From contig CAISUE010000030.1 in the NCBI GenBank assembly GCA_903888615.1, positions 1 to 52,769 of the forward strand: 52,769 bases of DNA. The letters are read 5' to 3'. The stretch's first letter is position 1. Each line of letters begins with the position of its first letter. Shown here piece after piece: positions 1 through 8,480 of this stretch. A program made the position numbers and the translations under genes. The notes under the pieces were generated by a model. The model saw only the letters and a list, made by a program, of their open reading frames with translations, was not told the DNA's origin and made no database searches. The stretch is from an uncultured Gammaproteobacteria bacterium. Its GTDB lineage: Bacteria; Pseudomonadota; Gammaproteobacteria; CAISUE01.

Positions 1-521
1 AATAAAAAATAACAAAATACCAGGGTTGCTTTACTTGTATTGCTACCAAATCTATTCAAAACATTATTACCTAAAGGCAATAATGGTAAAAAACTAACGC
101 CAAGCCAAATAATAATCAATAATAAAATAACGCTAAGTTTTGCATTAATAAATAGAAAAAAAACCACATTTAATATCACTAATAAACTCAGATATGCAAG
201 AACCTTCCCAGAAAAATTTCTTCTTGAATAAAAAACAGATATGGACTTAAAATGAATTCGCTTGAACACGATGGTTAGTGCTATGTAATAACCGAACAAC
301 GCTACTATCGAAAAAATATATTGAAACAAACTCGAAGATTTAGAGTAATCTACGTTTAATAACACCGCATCAGTAAAAAAAAACCACGTCGTGGCTTTCT
401 GGCTAAGCATCAAGCCTAATTTATGCCCTAAGCTTTGTGATATTGCCACAAGCCCTAATGAACAAATAAGAAAATGCCACAATAGTAAGGTATGACGATT
501 TGACTTGTAAAAATTAATCAT
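1..521 (-). CDS. Membrane protein of the polysaccharide locus, 5' part only
   Basis: An open frame starts at ATG 521 and runs without a stop off the left edge, giving the first 173 residues. I translated it by hand from the minus strand. It has at least four hydrophobic stretches (about residues 11-32, 63-87, 106-126 and 131-152), separated by short basic loops, so it is an inner-membrane protein. It sits 60 bases downstream of the acyltransferase gene on the same strand and is probably the next gene of the surface-polysaccharide operon. The family is not recognisable. An O-antigen polymerase-like or membrane glycosyltransferase protein would fit the place, but nothing seen proves it. Confidence 0.6.
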   Translation of the reverse strand, partial: MINFYKSNRHTLLLWHFLICSLGLVAISQSLGHKLGLMLSQKATTWFFFTDAVLLNVDYSKSSSLFQYIFSIVALFGYYIALTIVFKRIHFKSISVFYSRRNFSGKVLAYLSLLVILNVVFFLFINAKLSVILLLIIIWLGVSFLPLLPLGNNVLNRFGSNTSKATLVFCYFL

Positions 522-581
522 AGGAATTTTCTGACATTATGAAATACTTTTCTTAAAATTTAAGTGGTAAAACAAATACAC

Positions 582-1778
582 TTATAATTTACGAGACACA
601 TTAACAGCCCATATATCCACTTTTCTTACCAACCAGACAAAAATTAGTAATAACGGTAAAGTTAAGCTAAAGCTTAATAATACAGAAATGTTATAACTAA
701 AATGTTTTGTGAAATATAAAAAAGCGTAGCAAGTAACCGAGCATAAAAATATAGTGTGACAAATATAAAGGGCAAAGCTATATTCCCCCGCTTTTACTAA
801 CACATGATTTTGCAACAGATATTTTAATTTATCCGTGGATAATACAACATAAAGTAGCACCACTGCCCCAAAACTCCAAGGAGCCGAAAGCGGGTGGAAA
901 CCCATCGACCTAAATAGTGGATCGATATAATGATTATAAGTGGGCAAATTACCGATATTTATTGAACCAAGGTAGATGGCAAAAGCACATATCCCCCAAC
1001 AACAGAATAAATTGATTTTGAAGAAACCAGGCTTATTCACATACAAATCAGCCAATATCAGACCACAAAAAAAAGAAAAATAATCATAACCGCCACTCAA
1101 ATAACAGACGATCACAAGAATTATTGGATATAAACATAATCTCGATTTAAAATTAACGCTAAAATATTGAATCAACATCAGCACTAAAAAGATGCCAAAC
1201 GAGCCCATCAACTCTACATAGAGGGTGCCTAAATTGGAATTATAGCTGGCATCAGCACCTACTGGTGAAAACCAAATATGTATTAAGCCATAGTTAATGG
1301 CATCTAACATATTAGTGGAAACGTTTTTCCACATTAAGGCAAGCCACCAAGAAGAATCCTCTTGAGCAACGATAAAATTATATTTCCAACCAAATAAAAT
1401 TATAAAATAAGCCACCATCACACTAAAAAAAGCCGGTGGCATTAATCTTACATAGCGTTTGAAAAAATGACTCGTCAAATTTGCACTAAAATTCTTTTTA
1501 AAATGACCAATGCTTAAAACAAAACCGCTCAAAGCGAAAAATACAAATACCGCAAAATCACCGGCAAACAAAACCGCAAACGGAGAGTGATAAAGGTGTT
1601 TTTCTAAAAATCTTGCATGATAAGGCCCTGATGTCACCGCTCCTGGAAAAAAAGCCAGGAAATTATGCCATAGAAGCACTGCTATAGAAGCTAACCCTCT
1701 AAGCGAATCCAGATAATCCATTCTTTCATGTTTCTGTTGCGTATCACGTAAAGAACGTATATTTAAAATGTTAGACAA
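582..1778 (-). CDS. Acyltransferase 3 family membrane O-acyltransferase
   Basis: Integral membrane acyltransferase of the OafA/NodX type, which typically transfers acetyl groups to sugars of surface polysaccharides. The family start motif DYLDSLRGLA is followed by a hydrophobic helix ending in LWH. Later come an ALSGFVLS segment, RYVRLMPP, and about ten membrane segments, ending with YSFALYICH. The open frame begins with a TTG at 1790. I prefer a second TTG at 1778 because GGAG lies six bases upstream; an ATG at 1721 just before the conserved motif is also possible. It probably decorates the polysaccharide built by the upstream genes. The substrate is unknown. Confidence 0.82.
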   Translation of the reverse strand: MSNILNIRSLRDTQQKHERMDYLDSLRGLASIAVLLWHNFLAFFPGAVTSGPYHARFLEKHLYHSPFAVLFAGDFAVFVFFALSGFVLSIGHFKKNFSANLTSHFFKRYVRLMPPAFFSVMVAYFIILFGWKYNFIVAQEDSSWWLALMWKNVSTNMLDAINYGLIHIWFSPVGADASYNSNLGTLYVELMGSFGIFLVLMLIQYFSVNFKSRLCLYPIILVIVCYLSGGYDYFSFFCGLILADLYVNKPGFFKINLFCCWGICAFAIYLGSINIGNLPTYNHYIDPLFRSMGFHPLSAPWSFGAVVLLYVVLSTDKLKYLLQNHVLVKAGEYSFALYICHTIFLCSVTCYAFLYFTKHFSYNISVLLSFSLTLPLLLIFVWLVRKVDIWAVNVSRKL

Positions 1779-1930
1779 AAAAATCTCCAATAAATGGGTG
1801 ATACAAATAATAGAAAACTCATCACCTAGTACTTACACACGACTGCATCAAAGAATTTATTAACGACTTAGTTCAACACCGATAAGATAAAAAGCTCTAG
1901 CAGAAAACATTATTTGCTTAAAGTCTAACA

Positions 1931-3295
1931 CTAAACCATCTTAGCTTGCCAAACTCTACGATACTTCACCCAAAACCAAATCGCGGTCGGTAAGCCATAA
2001 CATAAATTAATGCAAAATACAGATGCCACGATTCCATAACTGGAATAGCTCTTACCGAAATACCAAGCAGCACCAGTAATTAATACCGCACCAAGCACAG
2101 ATAACACCATAAAAGGATCACGCTTATGTGATCGCAAATATTGCGCGATACAATTAATCCAATGGCTAAGCAAAGCACTTGCTGCCAATAAAGCCATTTG
2201 ACTCGGTGGTAATAAACGCTGAAAAATCACATAATGTTGTCCGATACAGACCACAAGCACCATGCCAAGCGCACAAAGCAATACCATGACTGATGATTGC
2301 CACACTAAACGAAAAAACATCTTATCCAAACTTGGCCAATTTTTCTCAGCAATCAATCGCCCCATGAACGGCGCTTTAGCCGACAACCAGGCTTGGCCTG
2401 TAAAAATAATCATTACCGATATTGCCAATGACATGCCCATTTGACCGGCGACCACCGGTGATTGGTATAAAAATAAAATCGGCACAAAAATTTGATTAAT
2501 AAAATAACCCGACATCCAACTGATCGCGATGCGCCATTGCATCGGCCACACTTCCGTCCACCAACAAAATAAACTGTGCTGTGCATTGATTTTGAACGCT
2601 GTTACAGAATACACCCAGCGTAATAAAAGCGGTTTTTTAAAAAATAACCAACCCATACTTAGCAGAGCATTAGCAATGGCAATACTGGCTGCACAATACA
2701 AACCGCCACCTACTAAAATAACAATCCACGAAATAACCGTGCCCAGCATCGTTTGTGCAAAGCGCAAGCGATAAATGTCCTGAACCTTGCCACTGCCTTC
2801 GATAATGGCTAACAAGGGGGTCAACAGTAAATTAATTGCGGTCGCCAATACCAATAATGCCCAGGGTAACCGCCAAGAAAAATTCACTTCTGCAGTACTT
2901 TTTAAGCCTAAAAAATACCACCCCGCTGGCATAACGAAAAGGATAAATAACAAAGAAACCACTAAATACCAATGGCACGATTTTAAAACCAATTGTTTAA
3001 AGCGTTTAATTTTAAAGCCACCGCTTACAGCACCCCATTTGGTCCACCTAAGATAAGCAAACTCATGACTCACAAATTGAATAAGCACATAAGATAAGCC
3101 CATTTCGAAAAAAATTTGCAACAGCAAAATACTGGTAAAGGTATAGTAAAAGCCTTGTTGATTAGCGGAAAAAAAATGTGCGATAAAAAATAACGTCACG
3201 GGACCGGCGAACAATTGCCAGCCACGTGAACTTAACGCATAGAAAATAGCCGGATTGACGGATATTTTTTTGATAAAGGATGATAATGGCATCAT
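1931..3295 (-). CDS. Wzx-like polysaccharide flippase (MATE/MOP superfamily)
   Basis: A 454-residue, very hydrophobic protein with about 12 predicted membrane segments, as expected for O-antigen/lipid-linked oligosaccharide translocases. These move undecaprenyl-diphosphate-linked repeat units across the inner membrane. The N-terminal SFIKKISVNPAIFYALSSRG region and the glycine/aromatic-rich first helices resemble MOP-family exporters. Its ATG overlaps the TGA of the upstream glycosyltransferase by four bases (ATGA), so translation is probably coupled. The 140-base gap downstream (1791-1930) shows no gene. The family assignment rests on topology, length and context rather than a diagnostic motif. 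Confidence 0.7.
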   Translation of the reverse strand: MMPLSSFIKKISVNPAIFYALSSRGWQLFAGPVTLFFIAHFFSANQQGFYYTFTSILLLQIFFEMGLSYVLIQFVSHEFAYLRWTKWGAVSGGFKIKRFKQLVLKSCHWYLVVSLLFILFVMPAGWYFLGLKSTAEVNFSWRLPWALLVLATAINLLLTPLLAIIEGSGKVQDIYRLRFAQTMLGTVISWIVILVGGGLYCAASIAIANALLSMGWLFFKKPLLLRWVYSVTAFKINAQHSLFCWWTEVWPMQWRIAISWMSGYFINQIFVPILFLYQSPVVAGQMGMSLAISVMIIFTGQAWLSAKAPFMGRLIAEKNWPSLDKMFFRLVWQSSVMVLLCALGMVLVVCIGQHYVIFQRLLPPSQMALLAASALLSHWINCIAQYLRSHKRDPFMVLSVLGAVLITGAAWYFGKSYSSYGIVASVFCINLCYGLPTAIWFWVKYRRVWQAKMV

Positions 3296-4305
3296 CGAGA
3301 TTCATCGCGTTGCATAACAGAAACGGGTAATTTATAAAGCTTTATATAAAGTCTGCGCAAACCTTTGGCAACAAAACCAGGCAGCAATAGATAACTTAAC
3401 GCCGCCAACCAATAATTTTTTCTTACCCCCACCCCATAGAGAAAAATCTCCACCAAATAACGAGCCTGGCTTATACCAAAGGATTTAGCATTCAATGTCT
3501 GACGAATTAAAAACAACCATACAGGCACTCGGGTTGCTTTATGGGCTGACATCACCTTAATATAATGCAAAGTTTCGTGGTTAAAATGCACGCGCTGCGT
3601 TTTATCTTTAAAAAACAAGCCCGTCTTATACCAAACGGTATACCATTCCAAATCCCCCATGAAATAACCCGCGTCGCTACTGGGTGTATGAATTATTAAA
3701 TCTTGCTTTAAGGTATAAACGTTGATATTCACATTACTAGCATTTACAATTAGCGGGATCAATTGCGGATAAAAGTTACTGATATTGGCATAAGCAGGCG
3801 TCAAATGTGCTGTTACTAAGCTGCGCCGTAAAATTGTCGCTGATATCATACTAACACTGGCAAAAAATAATTGCTCTTGCGCCATTAACGTCGGCAGGGA
3901 TATTACTTTAGCACGGCTATGCTCAGCGGCTAACCAGCCAAGACGAATAATATCGGCTTGATTTTTTGCAAGCACCGTAATTAATTCAGCGATATTTTCT
4001 AATAACCATTGATCATCATCACCGATGCACCAGTGATAAACTGAATTACTCAATTCCACTGAACGCAAAATATTTGCATTACCACCGATATTATAAATAT
4101 TACGGTGATACTGTAAATTAGACCACACGTGTTGAAAATTTCTTACGACTTCAGGCGTGTTATCTGTCGAACCATTATCTAATACATGTAAACGCATACT
4201 CGTTAAACCGGCAGTTAAAAATGCCGTCAATGTCGCTTCTAAATGATCAGCCCTATTAAATGTAATTAATACCGGTTCTAATAAAGCATTATTCCAAGTA
4301 CTCAT
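3292..4305 (-). CDS. Family 2 glycosyltransferase (GT-A fold)
   Basis: A 337-residue cytoplasmic glycosyltransferase. Residues 10-110 hold the GT2 nucleotide-sugar fold: PVLITFNRADHLEATL, the DNGSTDNT turn, and an acidic GDDDQW motif near residue 95 in the place of the DxD metal/nucleotide-diphosphate site. The C-terminal third has a short hydrophobic stretch (AALSYLLLPGFVAK) that may attach it to the membrane. It lies between the GtrA-like gene and the flippase and overlaps the flippase start, so it probably adds one sugar of the repeat unit. Donor and acceptor cannot be read from the sequence. Confidence 0.82.
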   Translation of the reverse strand: MSTWNNALLEPVLITFNRADHLEATLTAFLTAGLTSMRLHVLDNGSTDNTPEVVRNFQHVWSNLQYHRNIYNIGGNANILRSVELSNSVYHWCIGDDDQWLLENIAELITVLAKNQADIIRLGWLAAEHSRAKVISLPTLMAQEQLFFASVSMISATILRRSLVTAHLTPAYANISNFYPQLIPLIVNASNVNINVYTLKQDLIIHTPSSDAGYFMGDLEWYTVWYKTGLFFKDKTQRVHFNHETLHYIKVMSAHKATRVPVWLFLIRQTLNAKSFGISQARYLVEIFLYGVGVRKNYWLAALSYLLLPGFVAKGLRRLYIKLYKLPVSVMQRDESR

Positions 4306-4342
4306 GGATTATTTTACCGATAAGTTTTTAATAAGCATCACA

Positions 4343-4801
4343 TTATATGGTCTTTTTTTTAAAGGTAACCAGCTTATGCCAAAAATAACTACTCATCGCC
4401 ACCAAAACATTAATACCTATTTGGATTTTAGCAGGGTTAGCGTGCATTATTTTTATAAGTAACGGCAACAAACCAAGATTGATGATAAAAATAATATTGT
4501 AAAATAACGTAAAACGAAGATATTCCCAAAAACTTAAGCCTTTGGTTTTAAATACAAAATACTTATTCATTAAATAAGAATTGCTAATACAAATTATTTG
4601 CGAGACAACCAACACACTATCAACAACCATAATATTAACAGCGTGTGAAGCTGGCACAAGCCACCAATACAATAAGGGATAAACAAAAATACCAATTAGG
4701 GTATTAAAACCACCGATAACTAAAAAGCGGCATTGCAAAGCATGTTTTTGATAAAAAGATCGAAATTTTTTTTTAACGTTCAAGTAAAACCCCTGCATCA
4801 A
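4343..4801 (-). CDS. GtrA-like membrane protein
   Basis: A 152-residue protein with four membrane helices and the GtrA features: FLVIGGFNTLIG in helix 1, a central ISNSYLMNKYFVFK motif, and a charged loop before the last helix pair. GtrA-family proteins are thought to flip undecaprenyl-phosphate-linked monosaccharides to the periplasm. The start overlaps the stop of the GtrB-like gene by four bases, the usual gtrB-gtrA pairing. The pair suggests that one sugar is added on the periplasmic side after export of the repeat unit. Confidence 0.82.
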   Translation of the reverse strand: MMQGFYLNVKKKFRSFYQKHALQCRFLVIGGFNTLIGIFVYPLLYWWLVPASHAVNIMVVDSVLVVSQIICISNSYLMNKYFVFKTKGLSFWEYLRFTLFYNIIFIINLGLLPLLIKIMHANPAKIQIGINVLVAMSSYFWHKLVTFKKKTI

Positions 4802-5739
4802 TCAAAATTGATGCGTTCTTTTTCAATGACCAAGGGCCTTTTTTGCACATGGATATGAATCGTGCCGATGTATTCACCCAGGACGCCAATAAAAAATAAT
4901 TGCACCGATGAAAAAAAGAAAATACTGATTAATAACGGTGCCATCCCAAAACTAAAACTGTGCCAGAAGCATAATTTTAAAATCAAAACAATCACACTGC
5001 CTAATAAACTTAAAGCTCCCAGCGCAAAACCCAGCATGGTAGCAATGCGCATCGGCACTTTGGAATAACTGGTCAGACCCAGCATCGCCATATCATACAA
5101 AGAATAAAAATTATTTTTAGTGACGCCTTTAACACGAAGTGGTTGATGATAAGGTATTTCACACACCTCAAAGCCAATTTCCGCAATTAAGCCCCGAAAA
5201 TAAGGATAAGGATCATCAAAGCTTCGTAAAATTTCCATCACACTGTGATCGTACAAACCAAAACCAGTGAAATTTTTGATTTGCTTAATACTGGTGAGTT
5301 TGGCAAATACCTTATAGCAACTGCGCCGAAAAGCGGCCATCAGGCGATTTTCTTCCGCTGATGGTTTAACACCAACAACGATTTTAAAGCCTGCTTGCCA
5401 TTTTTCAAGAAATTTAGTAATATATTCAGGCGGATCTTGCAAATCGGCAACCAGTGAAATCACCGCATCACCACGAGCTTGCAATAGCGCATGATAAGGT
5501 GATCTGATGTGACCAAAATTACGGCTGTTAACAATCACCCTTACATTAGGATCTTGCAAGGCAATGGCTTTTAAGCGTTCCACCGTGTTATCGGTTGAAG
5601 CATTATCGATGAATAAATGTTCATAGCGATACTGAGGTAACAGTGCAAACTGTTCTTTGACTCGCTTATAAATTTCATCGACATTGGCTTCTTCGTTATA
5701 ACAAGCCGTAACGATACTTATGGTTTTCAGCATATTCAT
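4798..5739 (-). CDS. GtrB/ArnC-like polyprenyl-phosphate glycosyltransferase
   Basis: A 313-residue GT2 enzyme of the dolichol-phosphate-mannose synthase/GtrB type. The cytoplasmic domain has SIVTACYNEEANVDEI, DNASTDNT and the ADLQDPPEYI motif, and the FRGLIAEIGFE segment is typical of GtrB. Two membrane helices follow at about residues 235-260 and 268-292. Such enzymes load one sugar from a nucleotide sugar onto undecaprenyl phosphate at the inner membrane. It is translationally coupled to the GtrA-like partner. A second in-frame ATG lies at 5733. The sugar is not predictable. Confidence 0.85.
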   Translation of the reverse strand: MNMLKTISIVTACYNEEANVDEIYKRVKEQFALLPQYRYEHLFIDNASTDNTVERLKAIALQDPNVRVIVNSRNFGHIRSPYHALLQARGDAVISLVADLQDPPEYITKFLEKWQAGFKIVVGVKPSAEENRLMAAFRRSCYKVFAKLTSIKQIKNFTGFGLYDHSVMEILRSFDDPYPYFRGLIAEIGFEVCEIPYHQPLRVKGVTKNNFYSLYDMAMLGLTSYSKVPMRIATMLGFALGALSLLGSVIVLILKLCFWHSFSFGMAPLLISIFFFSSVQLFFIGVLGEYIGTIHIHVQKRPLVIEKERINFD

Positions 5740-5767
5740 AACGTTACGGCTTATCTTATTAAATCAA

Positions 5768-6574
5768 TTAACCTGCTTGACGCGCTTTAGCAATGCCTGC
5801 TTGATAACGCGCTTCCATCATCACAATGCGAGCACTGTCTTCATGGGCAATTGCTGAATAATGATTTTGTTTGTTTTTTAACCACAACAATTCAAATTCA
5901 ACCGCTTTCAAAAATGCTGCTTCAGGATTTTGAATCGCCGCTGGGCAATCGAAAATCACTTTGCGTGTTTCATAACGATCTAAATGGCCCACCGGGAAAG
6001 CTTTGAAAAAATCAATCGAATCGGCTGATACGCCACCACCGACGACTACGGATAAGCTCTTGGCTTTCGCTTTGGCGGCTAAATCCATCGTGTACTGCAA
6101 TACTTGCATACTATTGATTTGATCACGCGCTAACCCTAAAGAACCGACAAAATCTACGCGTCCAACCACAATACCGTGTAAATGACTAATTTCAGGAATT
6201 TCCATCATCGCATCAAAATTATTATAAGCGGTAATGGTTTCTATATTGACCAATAATTCGACATCTTCAATCCGATCACCATACACTAATTGCGCAGCAC
6301 GAATGAATTTTTGTAACGCATAAGGCGTTTCCACCATCGGCGCGATAATGCGCGTCGCACCTAAACTGATGGAATCCAACATATCTTTGATCGCTTCACA
6401 ACCGCCGATTTTAATATTCAAGCCCAAGCCTGCAGCTGAAGTCACATCTTTCAAGCGCATCGCTTCATCTAAACGCGTACCTTCGGCTTCAAATTCAGCT
6501 TTAATACCAACGACATGGTAATTTTTCTTTAAATCCAGTAATAAAGCCACCATTTGCGTTTCAAGCTTGTTCAT
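5768..6574 (-). CDS. HpcH/HpaI aldolase / citrate lyase family protein
   Basis: A 268-residue TIM-barrel protein of the phosphoenolpyruvate/pyruvate superfamily. The visible signature is the pair of metal-binding acidic residues: Glu112 in LVNIETITAYNN and Asp141 in VVGRVDFVGSLG. There is also an earlier APMVET strand and a late VVGGGVS strand. Family members make or break carbon-carbon bonds with pyruvate or acetyl groups as one partner. Its place next to a dehydroquinate-synthase-like cyclase and a thiamine-diphosphate enzyme suggests it makes a sugar precursor rather than degrading aromatic acids. A 77-base gap with a possible promoter separates it from the cyclase gene. The substrate is unknown. 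Confidence 0.75.
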   Translation of the reverse strand: MNKLETQMVALLLDLKKNYHVVGIKAEFEAEGTRLDEAMRLKDVTSAAGLGLNIKIGGCEAIKDMLDSISLGATRIIAPMVETPYALQKFIRAAQLVYGDRIEDVELLVNIETITAYNNFDAMMEIPEISHLHGIVVGRVDFVGSLGLARDQINSMQVLQYTMDLAAKAKAKSLSVVVGGGVSADSIDFFKAFPVGHLDRYETRKVIFDCPAAIQNPEAAFLKAVEFELLWLKNKQNHYSAIAHEDSARIVMMEARYQAGIAKARQAG

Positions 6575-6612
6575 GTTGTTTCCTAAAATGAATATATTCT
6601 GAATAATCGCGC

Positions 6613-6618
6613 ATTATA
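6613..6618 (-). promoter_or_regulatory. Possible internal -10 element (TATAAT)
   Basis: The minus strand carries a perfect TATAAT about 40 bases before the aldolase ATG, in one of the larger gaps of the polysaccharide operon. It is flanked by a 7-base inverted repeat (AATAATC/GATTATT). No good -35 hexamer is seen at 16-18 bases, so this is a weak call. Confidence 0.25.
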
Positions 6619-6651
6619 CGTGATTATTTTGGTTAAATCGAGACGACAATT

Positions 6652-7806
6652 TTAACCTCGTTGTAAAATTTTCTGTAAAGCATTATCAATGGCTGCCATT
6701 AACCCTGCATCTCGAGCCACTTTCACAAAACGCGTATCACCGGGCGCTTCCATGAAAGCAAAACTGGTCACTGCACCGACAGTTTTTTTATCTTTTTGTA
6801 ACAACGTCATGATGTTATTGAAACTGATCCGCGCTAATTGTTGCAATACGGCATCACTGATTAAGTCATAGCATAAGGTATTGAATTGCTTTAAATCCGC
6901 CGCGCTTAATAAACCTTGTTGATGACTCAATTCATTGACTAATACCATGCCGATCACTACCGCTTGGCCATGGGGAATCGCATAATCTGACAAAGCTTCG
7001 ATAGCATGACCCAAGGTATGACCATAATTCAAACTACGGCGATGATTTATTTCAAATTCATCAACTTCAATAATCGCTTTTTTAACCGTTAACGCCGCCA
7101 TGATTAACGTTTGCAAAGCTGCTTTTGAATGCACTTGGCCTTTTGTGACCTCTGCTTGATAAAGCTCAATAAAATAAGCGCCGCCGATAATGCATAACTT
7201 CAACACTTCACCCATGCCAGAAGTAATCGCTTCCAGAGGCAACGTCGTTAAAAATTGCGGATGGATTGTCACGTGGTAAGGCGTGGAAAATAACGCCAAT
7301 TGATTTTTAGCACCCTTATAGTTAACGCCGGCTTTACCGCCAATACAACTGTCAGCCATCGATAATAATGTGGTGGGAAAATAAATCCATGGGATGCCAC
7401 GCTTATAGATTGCCCCTACAAAAGCACCGATATCTTGAATAATACCGCCCCCCACCACAATCAATTGTTCACCTTTGGTGAATTCACGAACTTGCAAAAA
7501 ATCCAAGACTTCCGTCACCCCATCCAGGGTTTTAAAGGCTTCAGTGGCAGTGGCTTTAAAAACACGATCTGCTGTGATAATAATGTCTGAACCATACAAA
7601 TCCCACACTTTTTCATCAATCAATAAGACATTGTTAGGATTTTGCGCTAAGTGTTGATTAATGCTAGCGGTCGGTGCCCTCTCCGCTTGCCAGGTTAATT
7701 CATAGTTACGTGGCACCGACTGCACGGTAAAAGCAGGTGCTTTCAGGGTTTCACTGCTACATTGAAAGACTTGCTCGTCAATGCTAAACGTTAATCGTTG
7801 ACTCAT
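6652..7806 (-). CDS. 3-dehydroquinate synthase-like sugar phosphate cyclase
   Basis: A 384-residue member of the dehydroquinate-synthase family. It has the NAD-binding GGGIIQDIGAFVG loop (about residues 119-131) and the FPTTLLSMADSCIGGKAGVN segment. The three zinc ligands are in expected places: Glu200 in SGMGEVLK, His263 in LNYGHTLGH and His279 in IPHGQAV. Family members cyclise seven-carbon or six-carbon keto sugar phosphates. Inside a nucleotide-sugar operon, away from aroK and with an unusual N-terminus, it is more likely a specialised cyclase than the shikimate enzyme. The start overlaps the SDR stop by four bases. Housekeeping AroB cannot be fully excluded without phylogeny. Confidence 0.78.
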   Translation of the reverse strand: MSQRLTFSIDEQVFQCSSETLKAPAFTVQSVPRNYELTWQAERAPTASINQHLAQNPNNVLLIDEKVWDLYGSDIIITADRVFKATATEAFKTLDGVTEVLDFLQVREFTKGEQLIVVGGGIIQDIGAFVGAIYKRGIPWIYFPTTLLSMADSCIGGKAGVNYKGAKNQLALFSTPYHVTIHPQFLTTLPLEAITSGMGEVLKLCIIGGAYFIELYQAEVTKGQVHSKAALQTLIMAALTVKKAIIEVDEFEINHRRSLNYGHTLGHAIEALSDYAIPHGQAVVIGMVLVNELSHQQGLLSAADLKQFNTLCYDLISDAVLQQLARISFNNIMTLLQKDKKTVGAVTSFAFMEAPGDTRFVKVARDAGLMAAIDNALQKILQRG

Positions 7807-8477
7807 TCTTGAAATCCACCTTTGCTGTAACCACCATCGACAGTGATAATTTCACCGTTAATATAAGTATTTTCACTCGATGCTAAAAAGTAACACACCC
7901 CGGCGATATCTTGTGGGGTTGCCAAACGTCCTAGCGGGATTTTTTTTCTGAAGCCTTCGATGGTAGCTTTATCATTATTAGCGCGCGTCATGCGTGTATC
8001 GACAAAGCCAGGCGCCACCCCATTGACGCGAATATTGTCAGCTCCCAATTCTAAAGCCAGGGTTTTAATCATGCCATTGAGTGCGTGCTTAGAAGCCACA
8101 TAAGCCAAGCGGTGTTTACGGCTGAAAGAACCGTAAATCGACGAAACCCCTAAAATCGCACCGTGACCTTGCCGCTTAAAATTGGGCAGCAACGCATTAA
8201 CCATTTCATAAAAAGCGATCGCATTGATTTGCAGGGTTTGCTCTACATCCATTAGCGATAAGATCCCAACGGGTTTAGGGGCATTAAAACCGGCACAATG
8301 AATAAAAGCCTCGATCGGCGTCGTTAAGGCATCCATAAAATGCTGAATGCTGTCATGAAGACTTAAATCTAAAGCCTGACGATCAGGCGCTATTACCGCA
8401 TAACCACGTTGGTGAAATTTTTCGGCAATCGCTGTACCAATTTCACCGTTCCCGCCAGTTAATAAGAGTGTCGGCAT
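7803..8477 (-). CDS. Short-chain dehydrogenase/reductase
   Basis: A 224-residue classical SDR. It shows the nucleotide-binding TGGNGEIGTAI motif at the N-terminus, the catalytic Ser in GVSSIYG, and YVASK (Tyr and Lys) near residues 124-128. The usual PLGRLATPQDIAG and INGEIITVDGG C-terminal segments are also present. It probably reduces a keto group on an intermediate made by the flanking enzymes, using NAD(P)H in the cytoplasm. It lies three bases after the thiamine-diphosphate enzyme gene and overlaps the cyclase gene, so the three are almost certainly made together. Confidence 0.85.
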   Translation of the reverse strand: MPTLLLTGGNGEIGTAIAEKFHQRGYAVIAPDRQALDLSLHDSIQHFMDALTTPIEAFIHCAGFNAPKPVGILSLMDVEQTLQINAIAFYEMVNALLPNFKRQGHGAILGVSSIYGSFSRKHRLAYVASKHALNGMIKTLALELGADNIRVNGVAPGFVDTRMTRANNDKATIEGFRKKIPLGRLATPQDIAGVCYFLASSENTYINGEIITVDGGYSKGGFQE

Positions 8478-8480
8478 TTG

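Noticed and set aside
40-231. Plus-strand open frame of 63 codons at the left edge
   Set aside because: The minus strand here carries a longer frame, open to the edge, with membrane-protein character and the same direction as the operon; the plus frame is its shadow.
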